NCBI GenBank assembly: GCA_004564215.1
Contig: CP024846.1
Coordinates: 62,001-126,000, forward strand
Origin: Beijerinckiaceae bacterium
GTDB taxonomy: Bacteria > Pseudomonadota > Alphaproteobacteria > Rhizobiales > Beijerinckiaceae
Reading direction: 5' to 3'
Length of the DNA: 64,000 nucleotides
Part shown: positions 38,226 through 46,112 of the stretch, piece by piece
Layout of the letters: the number at the start of each line of letters is the position of its first letter
How positions within the stretch are numbered: the first letter of the stretch is position 1
Notes under the pieces: generated by a model
Database searches by the model: none
What the model saw: only the letters and a program-made list of their open reading frames with translations
What the model was told of the DNA's origin: nothing
Made by a program: the position numbers and the translations under genes

Positions 38226-38482
38226 TGATCTTCTCCTTCGGGTCCGGGGGCCCGGTTTCGAGCCCCGATATCCTTTGGTCGCCCGAGCGAGGAAAAAGGT
38301 TCATGCGGTCCGCATTATTTTTTGATTCGCGGAAAGCTGCAGCGCGGCACGGCAGGATTTCCGAGAGCGGCGGAGGCCTCCTTGTGCGCCGCGGCGCGGC
38401 TTGACGAAGGGCCCCCGCCTTCTTACTTTGCGGGTAATCTGCGGCGGGTATGGTCCCACGCATGAATCTTCGAGAGATGGCG

Positions 38483-38803
38483 ATGTCCACCGTTACAGTT
38501 ACGGATGCCAATTTTAAAGACAAAGTGGTGGGGGCCAGCGGACCTGTGGTCGTCGATTTCTGGGCTGAATGGTGCGGTCCCTGCAAGATGATTGGGCCGA
38601 CGCTCGAGGAAATCGCAGCCGAAATGCAGGGCAAGGTTACGATCGCCAAACTCAATGTCGACGAAAATCCGGGTGTGGCCGGTGCCTACGGGATCCGCAG
38701 CATCCCGACGCTCATGCTGTTCAAGGGCGGCAAGATGACGTCGTCCAAGGTAGGCGCCGCGCCGAAGGGCGAGTTGAAGAAATGGATCACAGAGGCGATC
38801 TAA
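38483..38803 (+). CDS. trxA: Thioredoxin
   Basis: Thioredoxin of 106 residues with redox motif WCGPCK (Cys31 and Cys34), preceding VVVDFWAEW and the cis-proline loop [10 protein letters not shown]. Cytoplasmic disulfide reductant. The ATG at 38483 ([11 protein letters not shown]) matches family length; upstream in-frame ATGs would add 11 residues. In relatives trxA directly follows addA, but here about 3.8 kb of minus-strand genes intervene. A terminator follows. Confidence 0.97.
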   Translation: MSTVTVTDANFKDKVVGASGPVVVDFWAEWCGPCKMIGPTLEEIAAEMQGKVTIAKLNVDENPGVAGAYGIRSIPTLMLFKGGKMTSSKVGAAPKGELKKWITEAI

Positions 38804-38830
38804 CGTCCAAGCGCTGCCAGTTTCTGCAAA

Positions 38831-38855
38831 GGGACCTCGCGAGGGGTCCTTTTTT
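38831..38855 (+). terminator. Rho-independent terminator after trxA
   Basis: GGACC and GGTCC arms around TCGCGAGG are followed by six T. Confidence 0.8.
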
Positions 38856-38947
38856 GCGTGGGGCATGATCCGCCAGGGCGGTCATGCTCCAAGGTTATTT
38901 CTTTTGCGTGATGTTCTCCCTTTCAAAATCACGCTTGGGGCGAACGC

Positions 38948-39583
38948 ATGGGCAATTATGCGGTCAAGGAGATTTTCCTGACTCTCCAGGGCGAAGGCGC
39001 CAATGCGGGGCGTGCTGCCGTGTTTTGCCGTTTTGCTGGCTGCAATCTCTGGTCCGGCCAAGAAAGTGACCGAGAGGACGCCACCTGCAGCTTCTGCGAT
39101 ACCGACTTTGTCGGAGTGGATGGCGTCGGCGGCGGGAGCTTCGGCAATGCGGAATCGCTCGCCGCCGCGATCGAGAGCAAGTGGACCGGCGGAAGAGCGG
39201 ACCGACTGGTTGTCTTCACCGGCGGCGAACCTCTTCTGCAACTCGATGAGGCACTGATTGGCGCGATGCATGCGCGCAAGTTTGAGATTGCGGTCGAGAC
39301 GAATGGCACGCTCTTGCCTCCCAGCGGCGTCGATTGGCTTTGTGTCAGTCCAAAAGCAGGGGCGCCCCTTGTCGTACCCTCCGGTTCCGAACTGAAGCTG
39401 GTTTTCCCGCAACCGGGCCTTCCGCCCGATGCCTTGGCGGAACTCGCCTTCGATCATTTCTGGCTGCAGCCTATGGATGGCGAAAGCCTCGCCGCGAATA
39501 CGGCGGCAGCGGTCGCCTATTGTCTCGATCATCCGCGCTGGCGGCTCAGTGTGCAAACCCATAAGCTGATTGGCTTGCCGTGA
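38948..39583 (+). CDS. queE: 7-carboxy-7-deazaguanine synthase QueE
   Basis: Radical-SAM enzyme that converts carboxytetrahydropterin to 7-carboxy-7-deazaguanine in queuosine synthesis. It has LTLQGEGANAGR and an expanded cluster motif with Cys32, Cys47 and Cys50 (CX14CX2C, ending CSFCDTDF), characteristic of one QueE subtype. The later VVFTGGEPLLQ binds SAM. 211 residues. queD follows by 25 bases on the same strand; queC is not in the window. Confidence 0.95.
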   Translation: MGNYAVKEIFLTLQGEGANAGRAAVFCRFAGCNLWSGQESDREDATCSFCDTDFVGVDGVGGGSFGNAESLAAAIESKWTGGRADRLVVFTGGEPLLQLDEALIGAMHARKFEIAVETNGTLLPPSGVDWLCVSPKAGAPLVVPSGSELKLVFPQPGLPPDALAELAFDHFWLQPMDGESLAANTAAAVAYCLDHPRWRLSVQTHKLIGLP

Positions 39584-39608
39584 CTTATTTTGAGGTGAAA
39601 ATCCACGC

Positions 39609-39965
39609 ATGAAGATTACGCAAGCCTTCAGCTTCGAGGCCGCTCACTCTTTGCCAAATGTGGCTGCCGAACATCGGTGCAAGCGTCTGCATGGGCATTC
39701 CTATCGCGTCGAATTGCGGCTTGAAGGGGCGGTCGATCCCGTCACCGGCTTTGTGGCCGATTTTTTTGAAATCGAGGCCGCGTTCGCGCCGCTCCTGGAG
39801 CGCCTCGACCATCATCATTTGAATGAAATCGAGGGGCTTGAAAATCCAACCGCGGAAAATATCGCGATCTGGATTTGGGACCGAACCAATAAGGCGCTGC
39901 CGCAACTTGCCAGCGTCGTTGTGTACGAAACGCCTGATTGCTGGGCGGAATACGAGGGAATCTGA
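39609..39965 (+). CDS. queD: 6-carboxytetrahydropterin synthase QueD
   Basis: Zinc enzyme of the PTPS family that converts dihydroneopterin triphosphate to carboxytetrahydropterin, the substrate for QueE encoded just upstream. Zinc ligands His13, His28 and His30 and catalytic Cys24 are in EAAHS and CKRLHGHSY. DHHHLNE and NPTAENIA are also present. 118 residues, normal. Confidence 0.96.
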   Translation: MKITQAFSFEAAHSLPNVAAEHRCKRLHGHSYRVELRLEGAVDPVTGFVADFFEIEAAFAPLLERLDHHHLNEIEGLENPTAENIAIWIWDRTNKALPQLASVVVYETPDCWAEYEGI

Positions 39966-39974
39966 GCCCTTGAG

Positions 39975-40109
39975 TCACGCGCCGTGACCGTCGCTCCGAT
40001 CCTCGGGATCCCCCGCGTCCATGAAGGATTGCTGCTCTTGCCACAAGGCGTTGATGATCGCGAAGGAGACGGCGAGGCTAACACCGAGAACCCAGGAAAA
40101 ATACCACAT
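39975..40109 (-). CDS. cydX: Cytochrome bd small subunit CydX
   Basis: A 44-residue membrane peptide starting MWYFSWVLGVSLAVSFAIIN and continuing with ALWQEQ, the classic CydX/YbgT signature. It stabilises the haem centres of the cytochrome bd oxidase. It follows cydB by 12 bases on the same strand. The C-terminal tail is acidic and polar (DAGDPEDRSDGHGA). Too short for routine gene calling, but the match is clear. Confidence 0.93.
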   Translation of the reverse strand: MWYFSWVLGVSLAVSFAIINALWQEQQSFMDAGDPEDRSDGHGA

Positions 40110-40121
40110 CGGGACTTTCTC

Positions 40122-41258
40122 TCAGTAGGAACTGGAACTGTTTCCGCCGTCGGCCAACATGACCCGTCCGCGCAGTACACGATAAACGAAGGACGTGTAG
40201 GCGAGGATAATCGGCATGAAGACCAAGGTGGCGATGAGCATGAACAGCAGGGTCAAACGGCTTGATGAGGAGTCCCAGATGGTGAGGCTCGCGTTCGGCT
40301 CTATCGATGAGGGAAGCAGGAACGGGAAAGCACTAAGCCCAGCCGTGGCGATGACGCCCGCCACCGCGATACCGCTTGTGATCAAGGCAAAACCATTGCG
40401 CCGCGCGCGCAAAAAGACGCTTGTCAGCATTGTGCCGACCACGACCATTGCCGGGGCAATCAGCATCCAGGGATATGTCCAATAATTTGAAACCAAAGCA
40501 CCACTTGCGCGGGTCACGGTTTTGAACAAAGGATTCGACGGGCCGTCATGGGCGAGTTCGCTGGTGATTTGATAGCCCTCGATTACGAGGCTCACGTAAA
40601 TTCCGCAAATGGCAAAAAGGGCAAGCAACACCAGAATGGCGCGCTGCGCATAAACCGCCGCGCGATCGGCAATCACCGGGTCTGCCTTGAGGGCGAGATA
40701 GGTGGCCCCATGCATGACAATCATCGCGCAGCTGACAAGCCCACAGAGGAGCGCGAAAGGATTGAGAAGATCAAAAAAGCTGCCTTCATAGGTCATCCGC
40801 AAGGTGTCATCGAGGCGGAAGGGGACGCCTTGCAATGCATTGCCGACAGCGACCCCGAAGATCAGGGCCGGAACTGCGCCGCCAATGAACAGGGCCGCGT
40901 CCCATACCCCCCGCCAAACCGGATTGTCGACTTCGGAGCGAAACTTGAAACCGACTGGACGTAGGATCAAGGCGGCCAGAACCACGAACATCGCAAGATA
41001 AAAGCCAGAAAAGGCGATTGCGTAGAGCATCGGCCAAGCCGCGAAGATGGCGCCCCCTCCAAGGATCAGCCAAACCTGATTGCCTTCCCAGACCGGCTCG
41101 ACGGTCGTCAAAACGATTTCGCGTTCCCTTTCATTTCGAGACACGAAAGGGAGCAGCATCGCCGCGCCAAGGTCGAACCCATCGGTGACCGCAAAGCCGA
41201 TCAGCAAGACACCGAGCAGGAACCACCACGCCAGCCGCAAGACCTCATAATCGGGCAT
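40122..41258 (-). CDS. cydB: Cytochrome bd ubiquinol oxidase subunit II
   Basis: Integral membrane subunit of 378 residues with the family N-terminus VLRLAWWFLLGVLLIGFAVT followed by DGFDLGAA. Further hallmarks are WEGNQVWLILGGGAIFAAWP and KADPVIADRA, and about eight or nine hydrophobic helices. It pairs with CydA in the high-affinity terminal oxidase. It lies 18 bases after cydA and 12 before cydX in a cydP-A-B-X operon. Confidence 0.96.
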   Translation of the reverse strand: MPDYEVLRLAWWFLLGVLLIGFAVTDGFDLGAAMLLPFVSRNEREREIVLTTVEPVWEGNQVWLILGGGAIFAAWPMLYAIAFSGFYLAMFVVLAALILRPVGFKFRSEVDNPVWRGVWDAALFIGGAVPALIFGVAVGNALQGVPFRLDDTLRMTYEGSFFDLLNPFALLCGLVSCAMIVMHGATYLALKADPVIADRAAVYAQRAILVLLALFAICGIYVSLVIEGYQITSELAHDGPSNPLFKTVTRASGALVSNYWTYPWMLIAPAMVVVGTMLTSVFLRARRNGFALITSGIAVAGVIATAGLSAFPFLLPSSIEPNASLTIWDSSSSRLTLLFMLIATLVFMPIILAYTSFVYRVLRGRVMLADGGNSSSSY

Positions 41259-41276
41259 GAATCACTCCTTCCAAAA

Positions 41277-42848
41277 TCATTCGGCGCTGCTCGCGGCGTG
41301 AACGGCTTGTTCCCTCGGTTCTGCAAAAAAACCGCCGGGGCCCAAGCGGATCGCCTTCACCATCAGATACACATCGGTGATCAGGAGCGCGGAATAGAAG
41401 CCGATGAAACCGAAGAGCGTGACAAGAACGTTCTGCTCGGAAAGGCTCGACACGGCAAGAAAAGTTGGCAGGACCCCTTCGATGACCCAAGGCTGTCGCC
41501 CGACTTCCGCGACATACCATCCGGCCTCGGCGGCAATCCAAGGCAGCGGCAAAGCGAAGACCAGCGTCCAAAGCAATGCGCGCGACTTCCATAGCCGCCC
41601 GGTCGATACGAGGAAAAAGGCGGCACCAAAAAGAAAGATAAAGAGGAAGCCAAAGGCGACCATGACGCGGAAGCTCCAGAACAGGGCTGCCACGTCCGGC
41701 ACGGTACTCCAGGCCCCTTTCGAGATGTCCGCGTCGCTCGCTTGCTCGATGTTTGGAAGAAACTTCTTGAGGAGGAGCGCGTAGCCGAGATCGCCAGAGT
41801 ATTGATCGAGCGCCGCGCTCGCCTTTGCGTCGGTATGATCGGCCCGCAATTTTTGCAAGGCTGAATAAGCGATCAGCCCGGTCCGGATATGTTGTTCGTT
41901 GCGCTCGACCAGTTCCTTGATTCCAGGCACCTCCGTATCGATGGAATGGGTTGTGATGAGGCCCAATACCCAAGGAAGACGCAAGGCATATTCGGTCTGG
42001 CGTTTGGCTTGGTTCGGGTATCCAAACAGCGTGAACGATGCCGGCGGCGGCTCAGTCTCCCACATCGCCTCGATCGCGGCGATTTTCATTTTCTGGTTTT
42101 CGGTGGCCGTATATCCGCTCGCATCGCCAAGCACGACGACGGAAAGCGCGGAGGCGAGGCCAAAGCTTACGGCGACCGTCATTGATCGTCGTGCCATCGC
42201 GATGTGCTTGCCGCGGAGCAGGTAGAGCGCGCTGACGGACGCTACAAACATGGCGCCTGTCACATAGCCTGCACTCACCGTATGAACAAATTTTTCCTGC
42301 GCCACCTGGTTGAAAATGATCGCGCCAAAGTCCGACACCTCCATCCGCATCGTTTCGGGATTGAAATGCGATCCCACGGGATGCTGCATCCAGCCATTGG
42401 CGATGAGGATCCAGAGCGCGGACAGATTTGCGCCCGCGGCGACCAGCCAGGTGACGCATAAATGTCCCACCTTGGACAACCGATTCCAGCCGAAGAAAAA
42501 GAGCCCGACGAAGGTCGCCTCGAGAAAAAAGGCCATCAAGCCTTCGATGGCAAGCGGAGCCCCAAAAATGTCACCGACATAATGGCTATAATAGGCCCAG
42601 TTCATGCCGAACTGGAATTCCATGGTGACGCCGGTGGCAACGCCCATGGCAAAATTAATGCCGAACAGCGCGCCCCAAAATTTTGTCATCTGCCGCCAGA
42701 CCTCTTTGCCGGTCATGACATAGACGCTCTCCATGATGCCCAACAAAAGCGAGAGGCCGAGCGTGAGGGGCACGAACAGGAAATGATACATGGCCGTCAG
42801 GCCGAATTGGAGCCTTGAGAGCTGTACAACGTCGAGCGTTGTGGACAT
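41277..42848 (-). CDS. cydA: Cytochrome bd ubiquinol oxidase subunit I
   Basis: Haem-bearing subunit of 523 residues. The N-terminal haem ligand region is LQFGLTAMYHFLFVPLTLG (His22). Other signatures are GINFAMGVATGVTMEFQFGM and, in the C-terminal half, GWYVAEVGRQPWVIEGVLPT. It catalyses quinol oxidation and oxygen reduction under low oxygen. The quinol loop looks like the short-Q-loop form. Start MSTTLDVVQLSRLQFG; cydP lies 12 bases upstream. Confidence 0.97.
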   Translation of the reverse strand: MSTTLDVVQLSRLQFGLTAMYHFLFVPLTLGLSLLLGIMESVYVMTGKEVWRQMTKFWGALFGINFAMGVATGVTMEFQFGMNWAYYSHYVGDIFGAPLAIEGLMAFFLEATFVGLFFFGWNRLSKVGHLCVTWLVAAGANLSALWILIANGWMQHPVGSHFNPETMRMEVSDFGAIIFNQVAQEKFVHTVSAGYVTGAMFVASVSALYLLRGKHIAMARRSMTVAVSFGLASALSVVVLGDASGYTATENQKMKIAAIEAMWETEPPPASFTLFGYPNQAKRQTEYALRLPWVLGLITTHSIDTEVPGIKELVERNEQHIRTGLIAYSALQKLRADHTDAKASAALDQYSGDLGYALLLKKFLPNIEQASDADISKGAWSTVPDVAALFWSFRVMVAFGFLFIFLFGAAFFLVSTGRLWKSRALLWTLVFALPLPWIAAEAGWYVAEVGRQPWVIEGVLPTFLAVSSLSEQNVLVTLFGFIGFYSALLITDVYLMVKAIRLGPGGFFAEPREQAVHAASSAE

Positions 42849-42860
42849 GGCCGAACGTTC

Positions 42861-43025
42861 CTAAGGTTGTTGAACGAAAGTTCCGATGACGCGCGCCTGA
42901 ACCGTTGCCGCGTCTATCCTTGCTCGCTGCCCGGAGCCATAAATATAAATTGCCGCGGCGATGATAATGAACAGCTTAACCGCGACGGCAAGAGCGACTT
43001 CTCGGACGAGGGGAGGGCGGACCAT
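42861..43025 (-). CDS. cydP: Putative cytochrome oxidase small subunit CydP
   Basis: A 54-residue peptide, MVRPPLVREVALAVAVKLFI followed by IIAAAIYIYGSG. The R-P-x-L-x-R-E-(V/I)-A-L N-terminus followed by one hydrophobic helix fits CydP, a small protein often encoded before cydA in proteobacteria. AGGA lies 8 bases before the ATG. It is positioned 12 bases before cydA on the same strand. Function is inferred from position and pattern. Confidence 0.8.
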   Translation of the reverse strand: MVRPPLVREVALAVAVKLFIIIAAAIYIYGSGQRARIDAATVQARVIGTFVQQP

Positions 43026-43351
43026 GGGGGGTTCCTGTACCGCGGCAGGGGGGACCGATTGGAATCAGAAGGAGAGTCCTTATCATACATATTGCATGAC
43101 GGCGGCGTGACCAGATGGCTCAGCCTGGGGTATGTTGCTCCGCGTTAAGTCCTCGGTCGCGGCGCGGGCGGCGGACGACGGTGCCCCCGCGGAGTTGCGT
43201 TCGTCAGTGTCAATCGGACTCTTCTCAAATAGCCGGATGTGCTAGATTCTTCGTAAAAGCGAAGCAGCAAGCTTCAACACGTTGGGCCGCGTTGGGATGC
43301 CATCTTCCATGAGGGAGGTTCCCAGACCCTTCAAATATTAGGGAGGCAAGC
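43026..43351. other. Divergent regulatory gap between cydP and the aldehyde dehydrogenase gene
   Basis: The 326 bases must hold promoters for the leftward cyd operon and the rightward dehydrogenase. TAGATT at 43244-43249 could be a -10 box for the latter, without a good -35. No clear FNR/FixK box (TTGAT-N4-ATCAA) or sigma-54 -24/-12 pair was found. No gene is supported here. Confidence 0.4.
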
Positions 43352-44872
43352 ATGGTCGACAAAATACTGGCCAACATCGCCAATCAGATTGCGATCCGGC
43401 CACATTACGACAATTTCATCGGCGGCAAATGGGTTCCTGCGGCGAAGGGCCAGAAATTCGACAATATTTCACCGATTGACGGGCATACGGTCTGTACAGT
43501 CGCCCGTTCCACGGCAGAAGACGTTGAATTGGCGCTCGATGCCGCGCATGCCGCGCGGGAGTCCTGGGGACGGACTTCCGCCACCGAGCGTTCGCAGATC
43601 CTTTTGCGCATCGCCGATCGGATGGAACAGAAGCTCGATCTTCTGGCGCTGGTGGAAACCATCGACAATGGCAAACCCATTCGCGAGACCAAAGCCGCCG
43701 ACCTGCCCTTGGCGATCGATCATTTCCGCTATTTTGCCGGCTGCATCCGCGCCCAGGAGGGAAGCCTCAGCGAAATCGATCATGACACGGTAGCCTATCA
43801 TTTCAATGAACCGCTCGGCGTGGTGGCGCAGATCATACCGTGGAATTTCCCGATCCTGATGGCGGTGTGGAAGCTCGCGCCCGCGCTTGCCGCCGGCAAT
43901 TGCGTCGTGCTGAAGCCGGCCGAGCAAACCCCCATGAGCATCATGGTTCTCATGGATATGATCGGCGACCTGTTGCCGCCCGGCGTCCTCAATGTGATCA
44001 ATGGCTTTGGGGTCGAAGCCGGCAAACCGCTCGCGCAAAGCAAGCGCGTCTCCAAGGTCGCTTTTACCGGCGAGACGACGACCGGACGTCTCATCATGCA
44101 ATATGCGTCCGAGAACATCATCCCGGTGACATTGGAACTTGGCGGCAAGTCCCCAAATATTTTCTTTGCGGACGTCGCCGCCGAGGACGACGAGTTCCTT
44201 GACAAGGCGCTTGAAGGCTTCGTCATGTTCGCCCTCAACCAGGGCGAAGTCTGCACCTGCCCGTCGCGGGCCTTGGTGCAGGAGAAAATCTATGACCGCT
44301 TCATGGAGCGGGCCATCGCACGGGTGAAGGCCATCAAGCAGGGCAATCCACTCGATCCGGCGACCATGATCGGCGCCCAAGCGTCCAACGATCAACTCGA
44401 AAAAATCCTCTCCTACCTCGACATCGGGCGGCAGGAAGGTGCCAAGGTCTTGACCGGTGGCGCGCGGGCCGATGTGGGGCCGGAGCTCTCCGGTGGGTTC
44501 TACGTCCAGCCGACGGTTCTCGAAGGCCACAATAAGATGCGCATCTTCCAGGAAGAGATTTTTGGGCCGGTTCTCTCCGTCACGACGTTCAAGGACGATG
44601 CGGAGGCGCTCGAGATTGCCAATGACACGCTCTATGGCTTGGGCGCTGGCGTTTGGACACGGGATGGGACGCGCGCCTATCGCTTCGGCCGCGCGATCCA
44701 GGCCGGGCGCGTGTGGACCAATTGCTATCATCTCTATCCCGCGCACGCGGCCTTCGGCGGCTACAAGCAATCGGGGATCGGCCGCGAGAACCACAAGATG
44801 ATGCTGGGCCACTACCAGAAGACGAAAAACATGCTGGTCAGCTATAGCCCCAAGGCCCTCGGCTTCTTTTGA
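43352..44872 (+). CDS. NAD-dependent aldehyde dehydrogenase (AldB/ExaC type)
   Basis: Enzyme of 506 residues from the acetaldehyde dehydrogenase group. Motifs are [29 protein letters not shown], the general-base region LELGGKSPN and the catalytic-Cys region [11 protein letters not shown], in which two Cys are separated by a Thr. The C-terminal [13 protein letters not shown] is also present. It probably oxidises acetaldehyde or other short aldehydes, in ethanol or acetoin metabolism. GGGAGG precedes the ATG. A DUF779 gene follows, a known pairing for this clade. Confidence 0.93.
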   Translation: MVDKILANIANQIAIRPHYDNFIGGKWVPAAKGQKFDNISPIDGHTVCTVARSTAEDVELALDAAHAARESWGRTSATERSQILLRIADRMEQKLDLLALVETIDNGKPIRETKAADLPLAIDHFRYFAGCIRAQEGSLSEIDHDTVAYHFNEPLGVVAQIIPWNFPILMAVWKLAPALAAGNCVVLKPAEQTPMSIMVLMDMIGDLLPPGVLNVINGFGVEAGKPLAQSKRVSKVAFTGETTTGRLIMQYASENIIPVTLELGGKSPNIFFADVAAEDDEFLDKALEGFVMFALNQGEVCTCPSRALVQEKIYDRFMERAIARVKAIKQGNPLDPATMIGAQASNDQLEKILSYLDIGRQEGAKVLTGGARADVGPELSGGFYVQPTVLEGHNKMRIFQEEIFGPVLSVTTFKDDAEALEIANDTLYGLGAGVWTRDGTRAYRFGRAIQAGRVWTNCYHLYPAHAAFGGYKQSGIGRENHKMMLGHYQKTKNMLVSYSPKALGFF

Positions 44873-44887
44873 GCTCCGACACATAAA

Positions 44888-44907
44888 GCGGGCGCGCCTG
44901 CGCCCGC
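44888..44907 (+). promoter_or_regulatory. Hairpin between the aldehyde dehydrogenase and DUF779 genes
   Basis: Perfect 8-bp stem GCGGGCGC/GCGCCCGC with loop GCCT and no T tract. It may stabilise the upstream mRNA or attenuate downstream expression. Confidence 0.5.
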
Positions 44908-44924
44908 TGCTGGGAGATTTCGTG

Positions 44925-45302
44925 ATGGTCGAACGCGTCGTCGCTACAAAGCAGGCGGAAGACCTGATCGGGCGGCTCAAGGAAATCCACGGGCCGCTTC
45001 TTTTTCATCAGTCGGGGGGCTGTTGCGATGGCAGCTCGCCGATGTGCTTTCCGCTTAAGGAGTTTCGGACCGGAGCCAGCGATGTTCTCCTCGGCGAGAT
45101 CGCGGGCTGTCCGGTTTATATCGGCGCCGCCCAGTTCGAAGTCTGGTCGCATACGCAACTCATCATCGACGTTGTGCCAGGGCGAGGCTCGGGATTTTCC
45201 CTGGAGGCGCCGGACGGCGTTCGGTTCCTGACGCGGGGGCATGTTTTTAGCGGCACCGAGCTCGGAGCTCTGTGCGAACTCCCCAAACCCGATGCCCCGT
45301 GA
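44925..45302 (+). CDS. DUF779 family protein paired with aldehyde dehydrogenase
   Basis: Protein of 125 residues containing the DUF779 core LLFHQSGGCCDGSSPMCFP and YIGAAQFEVWSHTQLIIDVV. The Cys-rich motif suggests metal or redox chemistry, but function is unknown. Genes of this family are regularly adjacent to AldB/ExaC dehydrogenases, as here. GGGAG lies before the start; GTG at 44922 is an alternative start one codon earlier. Confidence 0.9.
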   Translation: MVERVVATKQAEDLIGRLKEIHGPLLFHQSGGCCDGSSPMCFPLKEFRTGASDVLLGEIAGCPVYIGAAQFEVWSHTQLIIDVVPGRGSGFSLEAPDGVRFLTRGHVFSGTELGALCELPKPDAP

Positions 45303-45310
45303 TCTGAACA

Positions 45311-45350
45311 ATCGTACCAAAAGGTTTCACGTGAAACCTTTTGGTACGAT
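45311..45350. promoter_or_regulatory. Perfect 40-bp palindrome with a parS-like core
   Basis: The left half ATCGTACCAAAAGGTTTCAC is the exact reverse complement of the right half, with no loop. The central 16 bases (45323-45338) are GGTTTCACGTGAAACC. This differs from the chromosomal parS consensus tGTTTCACGTGAAACa only at the two outermost positions. It lies in the convergent gap between the DUF779 gene and greA. A ParB-binding site is the best reading. There is no T tract on either side, so a simple terminator is less likely. Confidence 0.75.
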
Positions 45351-45387
45351 GCGCCCGGATATGGAGGGGACGCGCCGGCCAGCCGCT

Positions 45388-45861
45388 CTACTGAAACGCC
45401 ACATTCAAAATCTCATAGCTCTTGCCGCCGCCGGGTGTATTCACTTCGACCGAATCGCCGATTTTCTTGCCGATGAGCGCGCGTGCGGTCGGTGAGGTGA
45501 TCGACACGCGTCCGGCCTTCACATCGGCCTCGCTTTCGCCGACGATCTGATAGGTCTTCTTTTCTTCCGTGTCCTCGTCGACCAGCGTCACGGTTGCGCC
45601 GAACATGATCGTCGTCCCGGAAAGCTTCGACACGTCGATAACTTCGGCGCGAGACAATTTGTCCTCGAGTTCGGCAATGCGCCCCTCATTCAAGGACTGT
45701 GCTTCCTTGGCGGCGTGATATTCCGCATTCTCCGACAAGTCGCCATGCGATCGCGCTTCCGCAATCGCCTGGATGATGCGCGGACGCTCAATCTGCTGGC
45801 GCCGCTTCAACTCCTCTTCGAGGGCAGTATATCCGCCCGCCGTCATGGGGAACTTGTCCAT
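45388..45861 (-). CDS. greA: Transcription elongation factor GreA
   Basis: Factor of 157 residues that stimulates transcript cleavage by backtracked RNA polymerase. The coiled-coil N-terminus ([33 protein letters not shown]) carries the acidic tip motif [12 protein letters not shown]. The C-terminal FKBP-like domain ends [13 protein letters not shown]. Start [10 protein letters not shown] is chosen; GTG and ATG codons a few residues upstream are possible. carB lies upstream on the same strand after 251 bases, a gap in which I see no further gene. Confidence 0.96.
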   Translation of the reverse strand: MDKFPMTAGGYTALEEELKRRQQIERPRIIQAIAEARSHGDLSENAEYHAAKEAQSLNEGRIAELEDKLSRAEVIDVSKLSGTTIMFGATVTLVDEDTEEKKTYQIVGESEADVKAGRVSITSPTARALIGKKIGDSVEVNTPGGGKSYEILNVAFQ

Positions 45862-46112
45862 CCTCATCTCTTTCACGTCTGCTGGTCTTCTTTGTCGTCA
45901 CGATTGCCGGTTCAATATTCGGCGAATAATGGTGGTACACGCCAAAGCGGTTTCCTTGCCTATGCCTTTGCTGAGACCCCACATCGGCGGAAACTCCGCC
46001 AGCGTCGTTGCGTCCCGAATCTTAACAGACACCTTCACGAAACCGGCCGCAAGGGGTGCAGATTCGCAGAGGCTGGGCACCGCCATGAAGGCGCGCGGGT
46101 TAAGGCTGCGCT

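Noticed and set aside
43026..43351. An FNR/FixK box controlling cyd
   Set aside because: Only partial palindromes such as GATTGGAATC were found; none fits TTGAT-N4-ATCAA.
43469..44980. A 503-codon minus-strand frame opposite the aldehyde dehydrogenase
   Set aside because: Mirror frame of a conserved enzyme; no family signature.
45311..45350. Plain intrinsic terminator for the DUF779 and greA genes
   Set aside because: There is no loop and no T tract, and the core is a close parS match; termination could be secondary.
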